Shown: positions 10,692-21,312 of the stretch, in pieces
Numbering within the stretch: position 1 is the stretch's first letter
Layout of the letters: every line of letters starts with the position of its first letter
Source: Euphorbia lathyris
Lineage: Eukaryota > Streptophyta > Magnoliopsida > Malpighiales > Euphorbiaceae
Length of the DNA: 64,000 nucleotides
Assembly (NCBI RefSeq): GCF_963576675.1
Contig: NC_088913.1
Span: 73,717,001 to 73,781,000, forward strand
Reading direction: 5' to 3'
Notes under the pieces: generated by a model
Database searches by the model: none
Told to the model about the DNA's origin: nothing
The model's input: the letters and a program-made list of their open reading frames with translations, nothing else
Program-made: the position numbers and the translations under genes

Positions 10692-13418
10692 TTATCTTTT
10701 TCGCCGTGGAAAAAACCGTACTCCATTTATACCTTCAATACTCTTCTCGAATTCCTCGGTCATTTCAGCAAATTCAAATAGCTCAAGAGGGGATACAAAC
10801 TTCAACCTCTCGGGGACCCTCCGCAATCTCATCAGCCTTCCCAAGAATAAATTCTTGAGACACGGCATTGCACCATTCTCTATTCTCCATTCCGTCAGTT
10901 CTAGTAATGATATGAGTACCAGAACTTCAAGTTGTGGAAATCCATTGGCAGAGCAAACCATTTCTAAACCATTGTAAGCATCTTCCATGTGTAAATACCT
11001 CAAATTAGGAAACTTTTCTAGAATAACCATTGAATCTTCTTTTAATTCAGACCTGTACAGAATTAGCTTGGTAAGACTTGCTGGTAGAAATTCCAGGCTA
11101 TGTTCTACTATTTTTCCTTTTAAAACTGCTTTGGTGAGATCTTCACAGGCAGACAGTTGTTCCAAATTTGGAAATGAAGTTCCACGTGGCATTTTCATCT
11201 TTAACGAACGAAGAAGGCCTGACGCAACACATGGAGATTTTAAGAGCACCTCAACTTCCTCTCCTGTTTCGAAATATACTGCTAGATTTCGAAGGTTAGT
11301 CAACTGAAACACAGCATTGTCTTTGGTTAGACTCTTAGCTGTTACAAGCTTGAGGGTCTCTAGATTTCTTAACGATTTGAGTGGAAGCACACACTTACCA
11401 TTAAGTAACAAATGCCTCAAACTCTCCAACTTCAACAAGGCATCAGGATTCATGCTTAAAATGGACACTCGCGAGTCTCTCAGATCAAGAGTGTATAAAC
11501 CCTCAAGATTGCTTAAAGATAATAATGGTATTGGTGATGCAATCCTTGAGTAAACACCTCTTAATCCGAGATATCTCAGATGAATCAGGTTACCTATTTC
11601 TCTAGGTATGTGATGAACATTGTGATGAACATTCTCAACATTCAAAACTCTAAGGAGTCTCAAGTTCTTGAAAATGAATTTTGCTTGCTGTTTTGTCATA
11701 TGATGCTTGTGCTTTTGAGCAAAATAAAGAAGAGAACGGATTCTGGAATCACCTTTTTCAACCAGCGGCACACAAGATTGAACATCAAGAAGAGAACGGA
11801 TGGTTGTGCTTTTGTATCGGGACGGATGAAGATGCAAAGCCAACCTATGTGACTGACCAGTCACAGCAGTTGAGAGAAAAGTCCAAGCGCTCGAGTTGTA
11901 TTCGCTATGCTCAACAACTCTAAGGAAGCTTTCTTCCTTTGCCTTCAATATGCATAGATCTCGCACAAGATCATGCATCCGGCAGATTTTGATTCCAGTA
12001 CCTGTGTGATCCCTTTTGCTCACTTGAACCATGCTTCTGCGAACAATCTCTTCCAAGTATCCTTCTGCTATATCTTCCATTGTTTCATCTCCTTGTTGCT
12101 GTATGAAGCCTTCAGCAATCCACATTCGAATTAATGTCCTCTTCTTAATTGGCCAATCCTCAGGAAATTGGGAAAGACAGAGAAAGCATGGTTTCAAGTG
12201 AAACGGCAATGCCTGGTAACTCAAAGCTAATATACTACGAACATGATTATCCAATGTATTGATGTTTCGTTGCACTGTTTTCCACTCGTTCACGTTCTCC
12301 TTTGTTGCCAACAAGCCTCCAATTACAACAATTGATAAGGGCAATCCTCCACTTTTTTTCACCATCTTCCTACCCAATATCTCTTTTTCGGGTGCCCAGC
12401 TACGCTCAGTGAGAACATCTTTGTTGAATGCTTTTTTGCTAAGAAGTTCCCATCCCTCATCATCACTCAATAATGGTGGTTCCACAGGAGTGCTCCACGG
12501 ATCAGCATAAGAAGCAACAGCTCTGTCACGAGTTGTGAGTAAAACTTTGCTTCCTTTCTTCCCGTTTGGAAAAGCATGTTTTAAACTACCCCATGCTTCA
12601 TTTTTCCAAATGTCATCGAGAACCACCATGTACCGCTTTGACTTTAGCTCATTATATAGTGTTTTGATCAGCTCTTCCTCTTTCATTTTCTCCAAATCTG
12701 ATCTGTTTAGCGTTGATGGTGCAACTTCCATCAAGATTTCAATGAGTACATCTCTTACAAAGAACTGTTGAGATATGAAAGCCCAAGAAACACAATCAAA
12801 TCGCTGCTTGATTTGAATGTCCTTATATATTGTGTTAGCCAAAGTAGTTTTACCCAACCCTCCCATTCCCACTATTGAAACGACACGTAGTTGCTCGTCT
12901 TCCATCATGAGTTGATCTTTAACATCTTTTTTAATTGCCTCAAAGCTAATAACATGTTGTTCCTCATAGTGGGGATATAAAGCTCTCAGTCTCCGTTGTT
13001 CCTCACGGCAGTAATTAGATCCATCGTTTTCAGCAGCAAATTGGATACCGTAGGTCTGCATACCTGTAGAAATATCACCAATTTTCTTGCGGATCGATTG
13101 GATCTGGTTCCTGATATGGTGTAAGGAGAGGAACTTGTTGATGAAGCCAAGTGCTCCTCGTTTGCTTGTTGCAGTCTTAAGAATGTAGGTGTCGATGGCA
13201 TCCTCAGAATCATAAGCAACACCTCTGATTTCAGAAATGAAGTTACGAGCACGGGCATCATGTTGCTTACGATCAACATCTTCCAAGAAGCATTGCATCC
13301 TCTTAAGTTCATCTTGCAGGTGAACGACTTCCTCCTTTACACCACTGAGAAAACCTGCTTCTTTGATAAGCAAGTCAGAAATTCTTTCAACTGCTAAAGA
13401 AACGATAGAATCCACCAT
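10692..13418 (-). CDS. CC-NB-LRR disease-resistance protein, intact (NLR copy 2)
   Basis: A 908-residue single-exon CNL of the RPP13-like type, the usual length for this family. The Rx-type coiled coil (about residues 1-130) has EDAID at 72-76 in place of EDVID. The NB-ARC switch has P-loop GMGGLGKTT 184-192, kinase-2 MVVLDDIW 264-271, an RNBS-B block GSKVLLTTRDR, GGLPL 357-361, the RNBS-D block PEDWPIKKR and MHD 481-483. Degenerate leucine-rich repeats run from about 540 to 890. All the nucleotide-switch motifs are present, so it can bind ATP and be held off by the MHD motif in the known way. It is expected in the cytosol or peripherally on membranes; the ligand is unknown. It is the only unbroken member of the local cluster. 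The start is the first Met, with the conserved MVD-IVSLAVERI N-terminus shared with copy 1. Confidence 0.93.
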   Translation of the reverse strand: MVDSIVSLAVERISDLLIKEAGFLSGVKEEVVHLQDELKRMQCFLEDVDRKQHDARARNFISEIRGVAYDSEDAIDTYILKTATSKRGALGFINKFLSLHHIRNQIQSIRKKIGDISTGMQTYGIQFAAENDGSNYCREEQRRLRALYPHYEEQHVISFEAIKKDVKDQLMMEDEQLRVVSIVGMGGLGKTTLANTIYKDIQIKQRFDCVSWAFISQQFFVRDVLIEILMEVAPSTLNRSDLEKMKEEELIKTLYNELKSKRYMVVLDDIWKNEAWGSLKHAFPNGKKGSKVLLTTRDRAVASYADPWSTPVEPPLLSDDEGWELLSKKAFNKDVLTERSWAPEKEILGRKMVKKSGGLPLSIVVIGGLLATKENVNEWKTVQRNINTLDNHVRSILALSYQALPFHLKPCFLCLSQFPEDWPIKKRTLIRMWIAEGFIQQQGDETMEDIAEGYLEEIVRRSMVQVSKRDHTGTGIKICRMHDLVRDLCILKAKEESFLRVVEHSEYNSSAWTFLSTAVTGQSHRLALHLHPSRYKSTTIRSLLDVQSCVPLVEKGDSRIRSLLYFAQKHKHHMTKQQAKFIFKNLRLLRVLNVENVHHNVHHIPREIGNLIHLRYLGLRGVYSRIASPIPLLSLSNLEGLYTLDLRDSRVSILSMNPDALLKLESLRHLLLNGKCVLPLKSLRNLETLKLVTAKSLTKDNAVFQLTNLRNLAVYFETGEEVEVLLKSPCVASGLLRSLKMKMPRGTSFPNLEQLSACEDLTKAVLKGKIVEHSLEFLPASLTKLILYRSELKEDSMVILEKFPNLRYLHMEDAYNGLEMVCSANGFPQLEVLVLISLLELTEWRIENGAMPCLKNLFLGRLMRLRRVPERLKFVSPLELFEFAEMTEEFEKSIEGINGVRFFPRRKR

Positions 13419-13770
13419 TCCGCAGCTTCGTTGTAAAGCAGGAAAGGAAAAATCACAAGAGTTTTGGTTGGTTAGCTATAAGTAGAGATCCAGTTCATAG
13501 CAGAGGAGATTTGGAAGAGAATAAGAGAAGATAGAGAGATACAAGAAAGCTAGTGTTTTTATTCCAAATTAAATGGAGACCCACACGTTTTTTGTTTTTG
13601 TTTTTGTTTTTATGTTTATTTAAGAAAAAATTGAAAGTCTAAATTGGTGTCTCCATTATTGAAAAAGGAGGCACCACAATTAATTATTCATTTGTTGACT
13701 AATTGGTTCATAATTGGTTCATAGCAAATTCATAGGATTGGGAGTTATCCAAATTGGGGAATTAAGAGAA
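13419..13770 (-). promoter_or_regulatory. NLR copy 2 upstream region
   Basis: About 150 bases (13419-13568) are shared with the upstream region of NLR copy 1, including a pyrimidine-rich leader on the coding strand. Similarity then stops and AT-rich sequence follows up to the transposon at 13780. No clear promoter element was identified. Confidence 0.4.
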
Positions 13771-14548
13771 TTTTTAGAAGGGCAAATTACAAATCTAGAC
13801 CAACTGAATGAGTCTATTAACATATTTGACCCACTCTGCTTCTTGCTCTTGCTTTTTCTTCGGTATCTTCTTCGGTTTCTGATACCAATCGTTAGCGATT
13901 TTTGAGATTATTGAAGTATTCTAAATTTTGGAAAGTAAACACAAAACAAATGAAGCTTTCGAGTAGAAACGGTACGTTTTTAGCTTATACGTCTGCTTTT
14001 CTCACTGGTCTTGTCTCTTTCTTCATCTGTAATGGTAGCGTTTCAATTTCCTCTATTTTTGTCGCATGTGTGACGAAATTTGTCGCAGATGCGACAACTC
14101 TTATCGCAGCTTCTGCAACTGTTGTCGCAGCTTCGACAACTGTTGTCGCATAATTCGTCACATATGCGACAACAGTTGCCGCAGATGCTTTTCTATTGCG
14201 ATTAAAAAATGGCGTCTGTTTCCTCTCTCTGAGATCTCTACGAACATAATCTCTTCTTTCTCTCTCTATAAACCACAGTCTTTTCTCTCTCTACAAACAT
14301 AATCTTTTCTTTCTCTCTCTATAAACCATCGTCTTTTCCCTTTCAAGACTTGGCGGTAATGCCGCTTTCGTCGGTTTGAGATAGCGAAGAAGACGTTGAG
14401 AGTCTGAGGAAAAAGGTGAATTGAAATAAGAGCATTTTTGTCCAAAGTGAATGAAAGCGTCTAATTTGGTAATATGGAAACAAAGTGGGTCAAATATGTT
14501 AATGGACCCCTTCAAATGGGCTAGACTAGTAATTAGCTCTTTTTAGAA
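13771..14548. mobile_element. Non-autonomous Mutator-type element (MITE-like)
   Basis: The element occupies 13780-14539 (760 bp) between 9-bp direct repeats TTTTTAGAA (13771-13779 and 14540-14548), the TSD length typical of Mutator-like transposons. Its ends are inverted repeats of about 55-60 bp; both carry ATTAACATATTTGACCCACT in opposite orientation near 13820 and 14490. It has no transposase ORF. The interior holds a GTCGCA/TGCGAC hairpin cluster (14059-14189) and a duplicated CTCTCTATAAACCA segment near 14230-14330. Confidence 0.8.
14059..14189. repeat. GTCGCA/TGCGAC hairpin cluster
   Basis: A string of short inverted repeats. There is TGTCGCA-GA-TGCGACA at 14081-14096, GTTGTCG...CGACAAC at 14121-14140, and a perfect 16-bp stem at 14137-14152 / 14163-14178 around a 10-base loop. 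It lies inside the Mutator-type element and does not encode a recognisable protein. Confidence 0.75.
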
Positions 14549-14976
14549 AGGGTGGTCTAATCATTTTGGGGGAAGACAAAATAATAAGATAAATGTTTTG
14601 GGTATTTTCGGAAAACATTTGAATACTGTTATTTTGGTTTTATCCCATTGTAACTAAAGTTTCTAGAGAATATTCTCTTTCTATGCTTACTTTTTATAGT
14701 GAAAGAATTTGTAGCCCATAAAAGGTGTACCATGTTAAATTATTATTGTTATTTTTATTGATTATTTTTAATGGCTTGTCAACCTCAGCTTCAAGGTCTG
14801 ACACATTGTCTGCAACAGAACCAGGAACTTTCCCAGCAATAAATGTATGAAAATTACATTGCAATTACTTTGTATTTGCACTAGAATGTTTAAGCATTTG
14901 CTTTTGGAGAAAAGTCCATACGTTATTATGCTTCATTTAACTTCATCATTATATACAAGAGAGAGGACTACTGACC
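14549..14976. other. No gene; short duplicate word
   Basis: AT-rich sequence. The only notable point is GGCTTGTCAACCTCAGCTTC at about 14772, identical to 15298-15319 in the plastid-protein pseudogene. It may be a second tiny fragment of the same exon. Confidence 0.4.
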
Positions 14977-15240
14977 AATGTTATTAAACTCGGATAGGAA
15001 TCGGATCGGACCGACCGGTTGAACTAGCAAACCTTCCCTTGCCAATTTTTTTGGCAAGAGGCCGCTCCTAAGACTCGAACCCGTGACCTTCGGTCACACG
15101 ACAACAACGTTTTACCGTTGCGCCAAGGCTCGCCCTCTATTTATATATTTAATATATATATTTATTTATTTATTACATCATCCGATCTGATCAAGTGATC
15201 CATGACCCGGTTTGCTTGCCGGTCCGGTTCTGATAATATT
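14977..15240. mobile_element. Small TIR-like insertion carrying a SINE
   Basis: The ends AATGTTATTAAACTCGG (14977) and CCGGTTCTGATAATATT (ending 15240) are imperfect inverted repeats, suggesting a small DNA element inserted in or beside the pseudogene at 15241-15526. A tRNA-derived SINE lies within it. No convincing TSD was found, so the boundary call is tentative. Confidence 0.35.
15025..15134 (-). mobile_element. tRNA-derived SINE (Au-like), 5' part
   Basis: On the minus strand the sequence starts GGCGAGCCTTGG. It carries a pol III A-box-like TTGGCGCAACGG (15115-15126) and a B box GGTTCGAGTC (15072-15081) separated by the usual spacing, with the GTGACC...GGTCAC stretch between them as in Au SINEs. 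The 3' part is truncated or diverged after a small CTTGCCAA/TTGGCAAG hairpin near 15039-15058. Confidence 0.7.
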
Positions 15241-15526
15241 GCTACCTACTGTAATGAGGACAACAATAGGAAACTTCTGCCCCAAAGCGAGACCTAATGG
15301 CTTGTCAACCTCAGCTTCAATAGTCTTTGAAACCCCACTCGTTCTCGCTGTAATCTGAAGCCCTCTTGTTGAATTGGCTAATGGTAGGTCCATGAAAGCT
15401 GGTTTTCTAATGAGAAGAAAGAGAATTAAGGTAAACTGTTGATTTAGGGGTTTTGATGGAGGGATTGGTTATTGTGGGGAAGGTAGCAGAGGTACCTGGT
15501 GCTGCAACCACAGCCGATGATGACAT
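15241..15526 (-). pseudogene. Fragment of a plastid PDZ/rubredoxin-type (ENH1-like) gene
   Basis: From an ATG at 15524-15526 (minus) the sequence reads MSSSAVVAAP and on through a Ser/Thr-rich, transit-peptide-like stretch, with an in-frame stop soon after. In a shifted frame it continues as LQITARTSG, then SKTIEAEVDKPLGLALGQK, the start of the PDZ domain of the ENH1/rubredoxin-family thylakoid protein as I remember it. The homology stops at the insertion near 15240. No later exon or rubredoxin domain is in the window. It is a stop- and frame-broken 5' gene fragment. The family assignment is from memory of the motif and should be treated as moderate. Confidence 0.5.
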
Positions 15527-15990
15527 TATTTAGTAACCCTAAGACAGACGAAGGAATAGGAATTTGTTTCAATCTCTCTTCCATTTGCATTTAGCCGATT
15601 GGATATTCAAATTTGTGGACACAATTTCTTCATCACATAGCTACAAGTTTTACTTTGTAGGGAGCTACACTCCTTTTACATCCCATACACAATCCGACAA
15701 CCACTTTAGCCACAAATTATCTTCCGATTGGATTGGATAAGAGTCAAATTTGACGTTAACGTTATAGGGGAAGTGTTGATATGTGATTTAACATTTCCAA
15801 ATTTAACCTATGTTACAAATTTTTTGGGTCAAACTATCTGGTATTCTAGATCGAAAGTCCATACTAATCTAGATTTGAACCTGGTAGGTCCTTTTTAGAG
15901 GGCAATACAATTGCATTCCTATCTCCAAGATTCGATCTCTAGTTAGATGATTAAACTGATCTAGTACCTTAATCACTTGGATTGTACGCC
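15527..15990. other. No recognisable feature
   Basis: AT-rich intergenic sequence upstream of the plastid-protein fragment. No ORF, repeat or RNA gene was recognised. Confidence 0.5.
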
Positions 15991-16850
15991 AATGTTATAA
16001 TGGAATGTCCATTACAATGGAGACTCATTACCATGTTTGGATTAGTCATATTATTTTTATTGTAATGGAATTACAAATACATCATTCAATTTTTCTTTAG
16101 ACTTAATACATATGTAGCCCCTTGAACTTATCATTTTTTTTCATTTTATCACCTAAACTTAAGGGACAACCTATTGACCCCCTAAACTTCCAAAAAACCA
16201 CTCAATTCACCCCTCATCTCCGACGTGACGCTGACCTGGCAAAATACAAAGTTGCAATAATCCAAGCGCCACATCGGAGAGGGGGTAAATTGGGTGGCTT
16301 TTTGGAAGTTTAGGGGGTCAATAGGTTGTCCCTTAAGTTTAGGGGGTAAAATAAAAAAAAGGACAAGTTCAATGGGCTACGTATGTATTAAACATTTTCT
16401 TTACAAATTGATGTAATGACCATTACATAAAGAATATGCATGAATCATCGTTACGACTAACTCTTGTATTTTTATTATTAATACTTATTATGCACAATTC
16501 TTATTAAATGATAAACAAAAAACTAGAACATAAAAAATGAAAAAAAAATTTAAGAAAATTGAAAAACACGAAAAAATGAAATATCCGAAAAACGTAAAAA
16601 ACACAAAAACACGAATAATGAAAAAAAAACAGAGCTTGCAATTCATATTTTTCGTATTTATCTCATTTTTCACGTTTTCATGTCTGTTGTTGATTTTAAT
16701 TGTGTAAACAAAATTTTATGATTACTTTTAACTAAACAAAAATAAGTATTGTAATGGTAATTACATTTCATCCATTTGTTTTTATTTTATCAACCAAACA
16801 TGGTAATAGAATCACTATTCCATTTCATTACATTACAAGTTTGATTACAT
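15991..16850. mobile_element. Outer foldback MITE (nested host element)
   Basis: The left arm (15991-16047) and right arm (about 16791-16850) are inverted copies sharing ATTACCATGTTTGG and flanking ATGGAAT words with several mismatches. The interior is very AT-rich and contains an inserted second foldback at 16103-16391. No transposase is present. Confidence 0.55.
16103..16391. mobile_element. Inner foldback MITE, nearly complete palindrome (289 bp)
   Basis: The terminal words TTAATACATATGTAGCCC (16103) and GGGCTACGTATGTATTAA (ending 16391) are inverted repeats with one mismatch. The arms continue inward for roughly 100 bp each (CCTATTGACCCCCTAAACTT against AAGTTTAGGGGGTCAATAGG). Only about 70 bp in the centre are unpaired. 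It is a non-autonomous foldback element inserted in the outer MITE. Confidence 0.82.
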
Positions 16851-17389
16851 TATATTGCATTACGTCATACCAAATGGATAATACAATTAAAAAAAAAACC
16901 TGCTAAAATAATAATAACTTAGGGCGCATTTGACATTGTTTTTCAATATAACCTAATATATATATTTTTATTTTTTGACTTTATAATTTTTATTGTGTAT
17001 TTAACAAAACACTTTTCCCCACAACAAGTTATGTTGCCAATAACAATAACAAACTGGTCTGCCACATATAAGTTAATCATAATTTTTTTTATAAAAATGT
17101 CTAAATGTTTACTTGTGTTACTAATATTGTGACAAATAACCAACAAAAAAATGTACGAACTTGTTTTAGTTTATCGACAAACTTATTTACAAGGTCCTCT
17201 ATGACAATCAAACTACCATTTTCAAAATTTTGATAACTTGGTACTAAAATTAATTTTACTTGAAAACGTTAGAGTTAAATTTATATCATTTTATATGTTA
17301 AAATCAAATTGGAACGTGTCCAAAAAAAGTTAGGATCAAATTTTATCCATATCTCTATTATTTATCTGGACGCGGTATATTTAGCGCAG
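16851..17389. other. No recognisable feature
   Basis: Very AT-rich sequence. A GGGCGCATTTG word near 16922 resembles hAT-MITE ends, but no matching inverted end was found. Confidence 0.4.
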
Positions 17390-18465
17390 CTACATTCCAC
17401 CGAGCAGATCAACATGCTGCTAGAAACTCCTTCACGGTAAATTTGCTACTCATGACGTGCTCTGGAAATATGGCTTCTCTCTAGCTAGTAAATGCGTTCT
17501 CTGCAATTGCCACGCTGAAACCATCGAGCACTTGTTCATCACATGTCATTTTTCTGCTGGGTTATGGTCCTTTATCGGCAGCTGGTTTGGGGTTAATCTG
17601 CCTCCGCCTCCGCCTGCCCCTTTCCCTATTTCTTTTGTGGGTCTCCAAAGCACTCGAATTCAAAGAGCTGTTGCGAGTGTGTGGTCACTAGCTGTAGTTA
17701 CATGTCCATGGTTGGTTTGGCAGCGTCGAAATAAGGCTGTGTTTGATGATGAGCTCCCTTCAATCCAAAATTCTATTTACAAGCTTCGTTTGCATATGCA
17801 GGAGGCGAGATTTCCTGCTCTTGATCGTCCTCCACCGGCTCCGGATTACATACAAGTTCGTTGGGTTCCTCCAGGTCCAAGTTGGATTAAAGTAAATGCA
17901 GACGGGTCAGCAATAGGGTCCCCTAGTCCAGCGGGCGCATGAGGAATATTCCGTATAGAGAGAGGCTTTGTGAGGGGGTGCTTCGTGTTTCCTATTCTGG
18001 ATAGCTATGTGTATAATGCGGAGCTGAAATCGGTCATGTTCGTCGTGGAGATGGCTTGGGAAAAACAATGCTCCGGTTATGGATCGAGTCTGACTCGAGC
18101 ATGGTAGTACAACTGCTCAAAAGTCGCTCTACATCTGTCCCATGGGTGATCCAGCGCTGCCTGCAGTTGTGTGCGCATATGGAGATAATTATTACGCACA
18201 TTGACCATGAAGGCAATAGTGCTGCAGATTCTTTGGCCCGCTTCGGAGTCACGGCTACACATCTGATGTGGTGGCACTCGACACCGGATTTCTGCGGGTC
18301 TTTTATTTTTGATGATTTATGTTCTGTTTCTCATTTGCGTTGTTTTAGCTTTCTCATTTTTTTAATATAATTCGGGTTTGATCGGGGAAGCGCTAGTGGG
18401 TGCCAACATAGTTGGGATGTCTGAATGCTCCCCCAGCCTCATCCCAGCCTTTACTAAAAAAAAAA
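17390..18465 (+). mobile_element. 5'-truncated L1-type LINE, 3' end only
   Basis: From about 17457 the plus strand encodes the zinc-binding C-terminal module of plant L1 ORF2 (CVLCNCHAETIEHLFITC) and the start of RNase H (KVNADGSAIG). A stop follows at 17940. A second frame from 18056 holds the end of RNase H (ESDSSMVVQLL, then GNSAADSLARFG). The element closes with an 11-base A tract near 18455-18465. It is a dead fragment of a different L1 family from the copy at 25878-30119. Confidence 0.8.
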
Positions 18466-18633
18466 ATATATGTGTCCGACTTCTTTTCATATTAATCTTT
18501 AGGATATATATATATACAAAGTAGGCTCATGCTTTCTTTGAAGCTGCAATTCCCTTTCACTTTCTCTTTTTATTCCCTTTGACTGTCACATACCATCTAC
18601 ATTCATTTCAATGTTTCACATTCTCTTTCAATT

Positions 18634-18946
18634 CTATTCAACTTTCTTAAAGATAATCAACTTTGCTCTTTCGTTCATTGGCGGGTCAAGCCACTCAAAG
18701 AAGTTACTGACGTTCGGTTTCTTCAAAAGGAAACTAAAATAGAAGAGGGAAGTGAAATTAAAATCGGAGTGCTGTATAGAGAGAGAAAGAGACGAAAGAG
18801 ATAGAAATAGATCAAAAATAACTTACCCCAAAATTTCTACAGTTGGAATTCCTTCTTTCAAGGTTCGCATTGCTCCAAGAAGTTGTACAAGGTGCTTGCA
18901 ATCCATAATGACAAATCAGACCTCCTGAGCTATGGGACGACGCCAT
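18634..18946 (-). CDS. Small GRF-zinc-finger-like protein, two exons (68 aa predicted)
   Basis: Exon 1 is 18827-18946 and exon 2 is 18634-18720, joined over a 106-base intron with donor GGG|GTAAGT and acceptor AAG|. The 68-residue product starts MASSHSSGG and follows the plant GRF-type zinc-finger layout, with the C-x-x-G, TSW, N-x-x-RR and C blocks in exon 1 and NFFEWLDPPMNERAK in exon 2, as in GRF proteins (…FEW-D…). Several canonical residues are altered: the C-x-C-G is CHYG and NPGRRF is NLERRN. The zinc site is therefore doubtful. Short GRF proteins of unknown function are common in plants, and the domain binds nucleic acid in other proteins. It could be a real microgene or a decaying one. 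The exon join is inferred by eye. Confidence 0.5.
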
Positions 18947-19086
18947 CTTCACTATCTTTCCAAAAATTAGGGTTTTTTGGATTTAGGGGTGGGTTTGTTA
19001 GATAGAAATATATATTGAGATAAGGCGAGATCGAGAAAGAAAGAGAGAGAAACCCAACAGGTAGATAGAGAGAGAAACCCCACAGG
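18947..19086 (-). promoter_or_regulatory. Upstream region of GRF-like gene, cut by RTE insertion
   Basis: On the minus strand this is a pyrimidine-rich leader with CTCTCT tracts and an AATATATATTTC AT-rich word near 19002-19014. An RTE LINE (19104-21295) is inserted immediately upstream, with its TSD starting at 19087. Any promoter further upstream has been displaced to beyond 21312. Confidence 0.35.
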
Positions 19087-21312
19087 TATAGAGAGAACCA
19101 CAACAACAACAACAACAACAAAGCCTTAGTCCCGAAATGATTCGGGGTCGGCTAACATGAACCATCATATAAAACCGTGAAAATCAAGTCGTGTCAGCGA
19201 CACAGATTCGCTCCCTCCACTCCGTCCTATCCACTACCATATTTTCCTCAATTCCCAGTAAACTCATATCACTCTCGATCACCCTCCTCCAAGTTTGCTT
19301 AGGTCTTCCCCTACCCCTCACCACTACATCCCTTTGCCACTCTTCGGTTCTCCTAACCGGCGCATCAAGCGCTCTACGTCTCACATGGCCAAACCACCTT
19401 AGTCGGTTTTCTCTCATTTTATTCTCAATAGATGTGACCCCTACTTTTGTCCTAATTATTTCATTACGCACCCGGTCCTTTCTCGTATGACCACACATCC
19501 ATCTCAACATACGCATCTCCGCCACCGACATCTTATGGATGTGGCAGTGTTTCACTGCCCAACACTCCGTACCATATAACAATGCTGGTCTAATTGCCGT
19601 CCGGTAGAATTTTCCCTTCAATCTATTAGGCATGCCGGGATCACAAAGGAAACCCGTAGCACTCTTCCACTTCGACCAACCAGCTTTAATCCTATGAGCA
19701 ACATCTCCATCTACTTCTCCATCCGTTTGGATAATAGATCCTAAATACCGGAAGCAATCCGAGGCCTGAACAACTCTCCCATCTAGGGTGATTGTCCCTG
19801 CCTCCCTACTCCTACGACCGCTAAAATTACACTCCAAATATTCTGTCTTACTTCGACTCAACTTAAAGCCTCTAGATTCTAGAGTTTGTCTCCATAGTTC
19901 CAACTTCCTCTCCACTCCTTCTTTCGTCTCATCAACCAACACAATATCATCTGCAAACAGCATGCACCATGGTATACCATCTTGAAGTGAACTTGTTAGT
20001 TCATCCATAACGATGGCAAAAAGAAATGGGCTTAGTGCGGAACCTTGATGCACTCCAATCGTAATAGGAAACTCTTCAGTCTTCCCAACACTAGTACGTA
20101 CACTCGTGCATACTCCCTCATACATGTCCTTTATGATGTCAATATATTTCCGCGAAATGCCTTTCCTTATCAAGGCCCACCAAAGTACTTCCCTTGGTAC
20201 CTTATCATATGCTTTCTCCAAGTCAATGAAAACCATATGGAAGTCTTTCTTCTTATTTCGATAGTGCTCCATTAATTGTCTCATTAGATGGATGGCTTCC
20301 ATAGTTGATCTTCCCGGCATAAAGCCAAACTGGTTTTCCGAGATCTTCACCGTCCTCCTTAGCCTTTGTTCGATCACTCGCTCCCAAAGTTTCATAGTGT
20401 GACTCATTAATTTGATTCCCCGATAGTTGGCACAATCTTGGACATCGCCTTTGTTCTTATACAAAGGGATTAAGGTACTTTTCCTCCATTCTGATGGCAT
20501 CTTATTGTTTCTCCAAATTTTGTTGAAGAACGTCGTCAACCATTCGATTCCTCTTTCTCCCAAACATCTCCAAATCTCAATAGGGATGCCATCAGGTCCT
20601 ACTGCTTTCTTCAACTTCATCTTACTTAATGCCATTTTGACTTCACCCTTTTGAATTCTCCGCAGGCATTCATGATTTATCATATCGTGATGGATACTTA
20701 TATCTCCAACATCTTGTTGGCGATCTCCATTAAATAAGTCATCAAAATAGGACCTCCATCGTTCCTTGATATCCATATCTCCAGCTAGGACTTTCTGGTC
20801 CACATCCTTCACACATTTAACTTTTCCGAGATCTCGCGTCTTCCTATCTCTCATCCGAGCAATTCTATATATGTCTCTTTCCCCTTCTTTCGTATCCAAT
20901 CTTGTATACAGATCCCGATTCACCTTTGCTCTAGCATCTCGTATGACCTTCTTTACTTCCCTTTTAGCCTCTTTGTATTTTTCGTAGTTCTCGTCACTCC
21001 TACATTTCCCCAATAGTTTATAGGATTCTCTCTTACTCTTTACTGCTTGTCGTACTTCTTCTGTCCACCAAGATGTGTCCTTACCCGGTGACATGCTACC
21101 TTTAGATTCCCGTAGAACTTCCTTCGCTACTTCCCTTATACTATGCTCCATCTTATTCCATATCGAATCTATATCTGAATCCATATTGCAAGTCCAAATA
21201 TCTTTTTTGGTCATCTCATCCACAAATTTTTGTTGATTCTCCCCTTGCAATTTCCACCACTTAATCTTAGTCTCTGCTTGAGGTGTTTGTTTTCTTATAG
21301 AGAGAACCACAA
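19087..21312 (-). mobile_element. 5'-truncated RTE LINE, copy 2, with TSD
   Basis: A 17-bp TSD TATAGAGAGAACCACAA lies at 19087-19103 and 21296-21312. Between the repeats, on the minus strand, is the 3' two-thirds of the same RTE family as 4145-7407, ending in a (GTT)n tail (read as CAACAACAA at 19104). It lacks the leader and the whole endonuclease, so it is a typical incomplete target-primed insertion. Confidence 0.9.
19184..21310 (-). pseudogene. RTE reverse transcriptase, N-terminally truncated (708 codons open)
   Basis: The frame is open through the reverse transcriptase ([27 protein letters not shown]) to the same C-terminus as the full-length copy at 4262-7330. The first codons (MVLSI) come from the flanking TSD and not from the element. 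It differs from the full-length copy by only a handful of residues. With no endonuclease domain it cannot act autonomously. Confidence 0.85.

Noticed and set aside
15060..15134. A functional tRNA gene
   Set aside because: Has A- and B-box-like words but cannot fold a proper acceptor stem; it is a SINE head.
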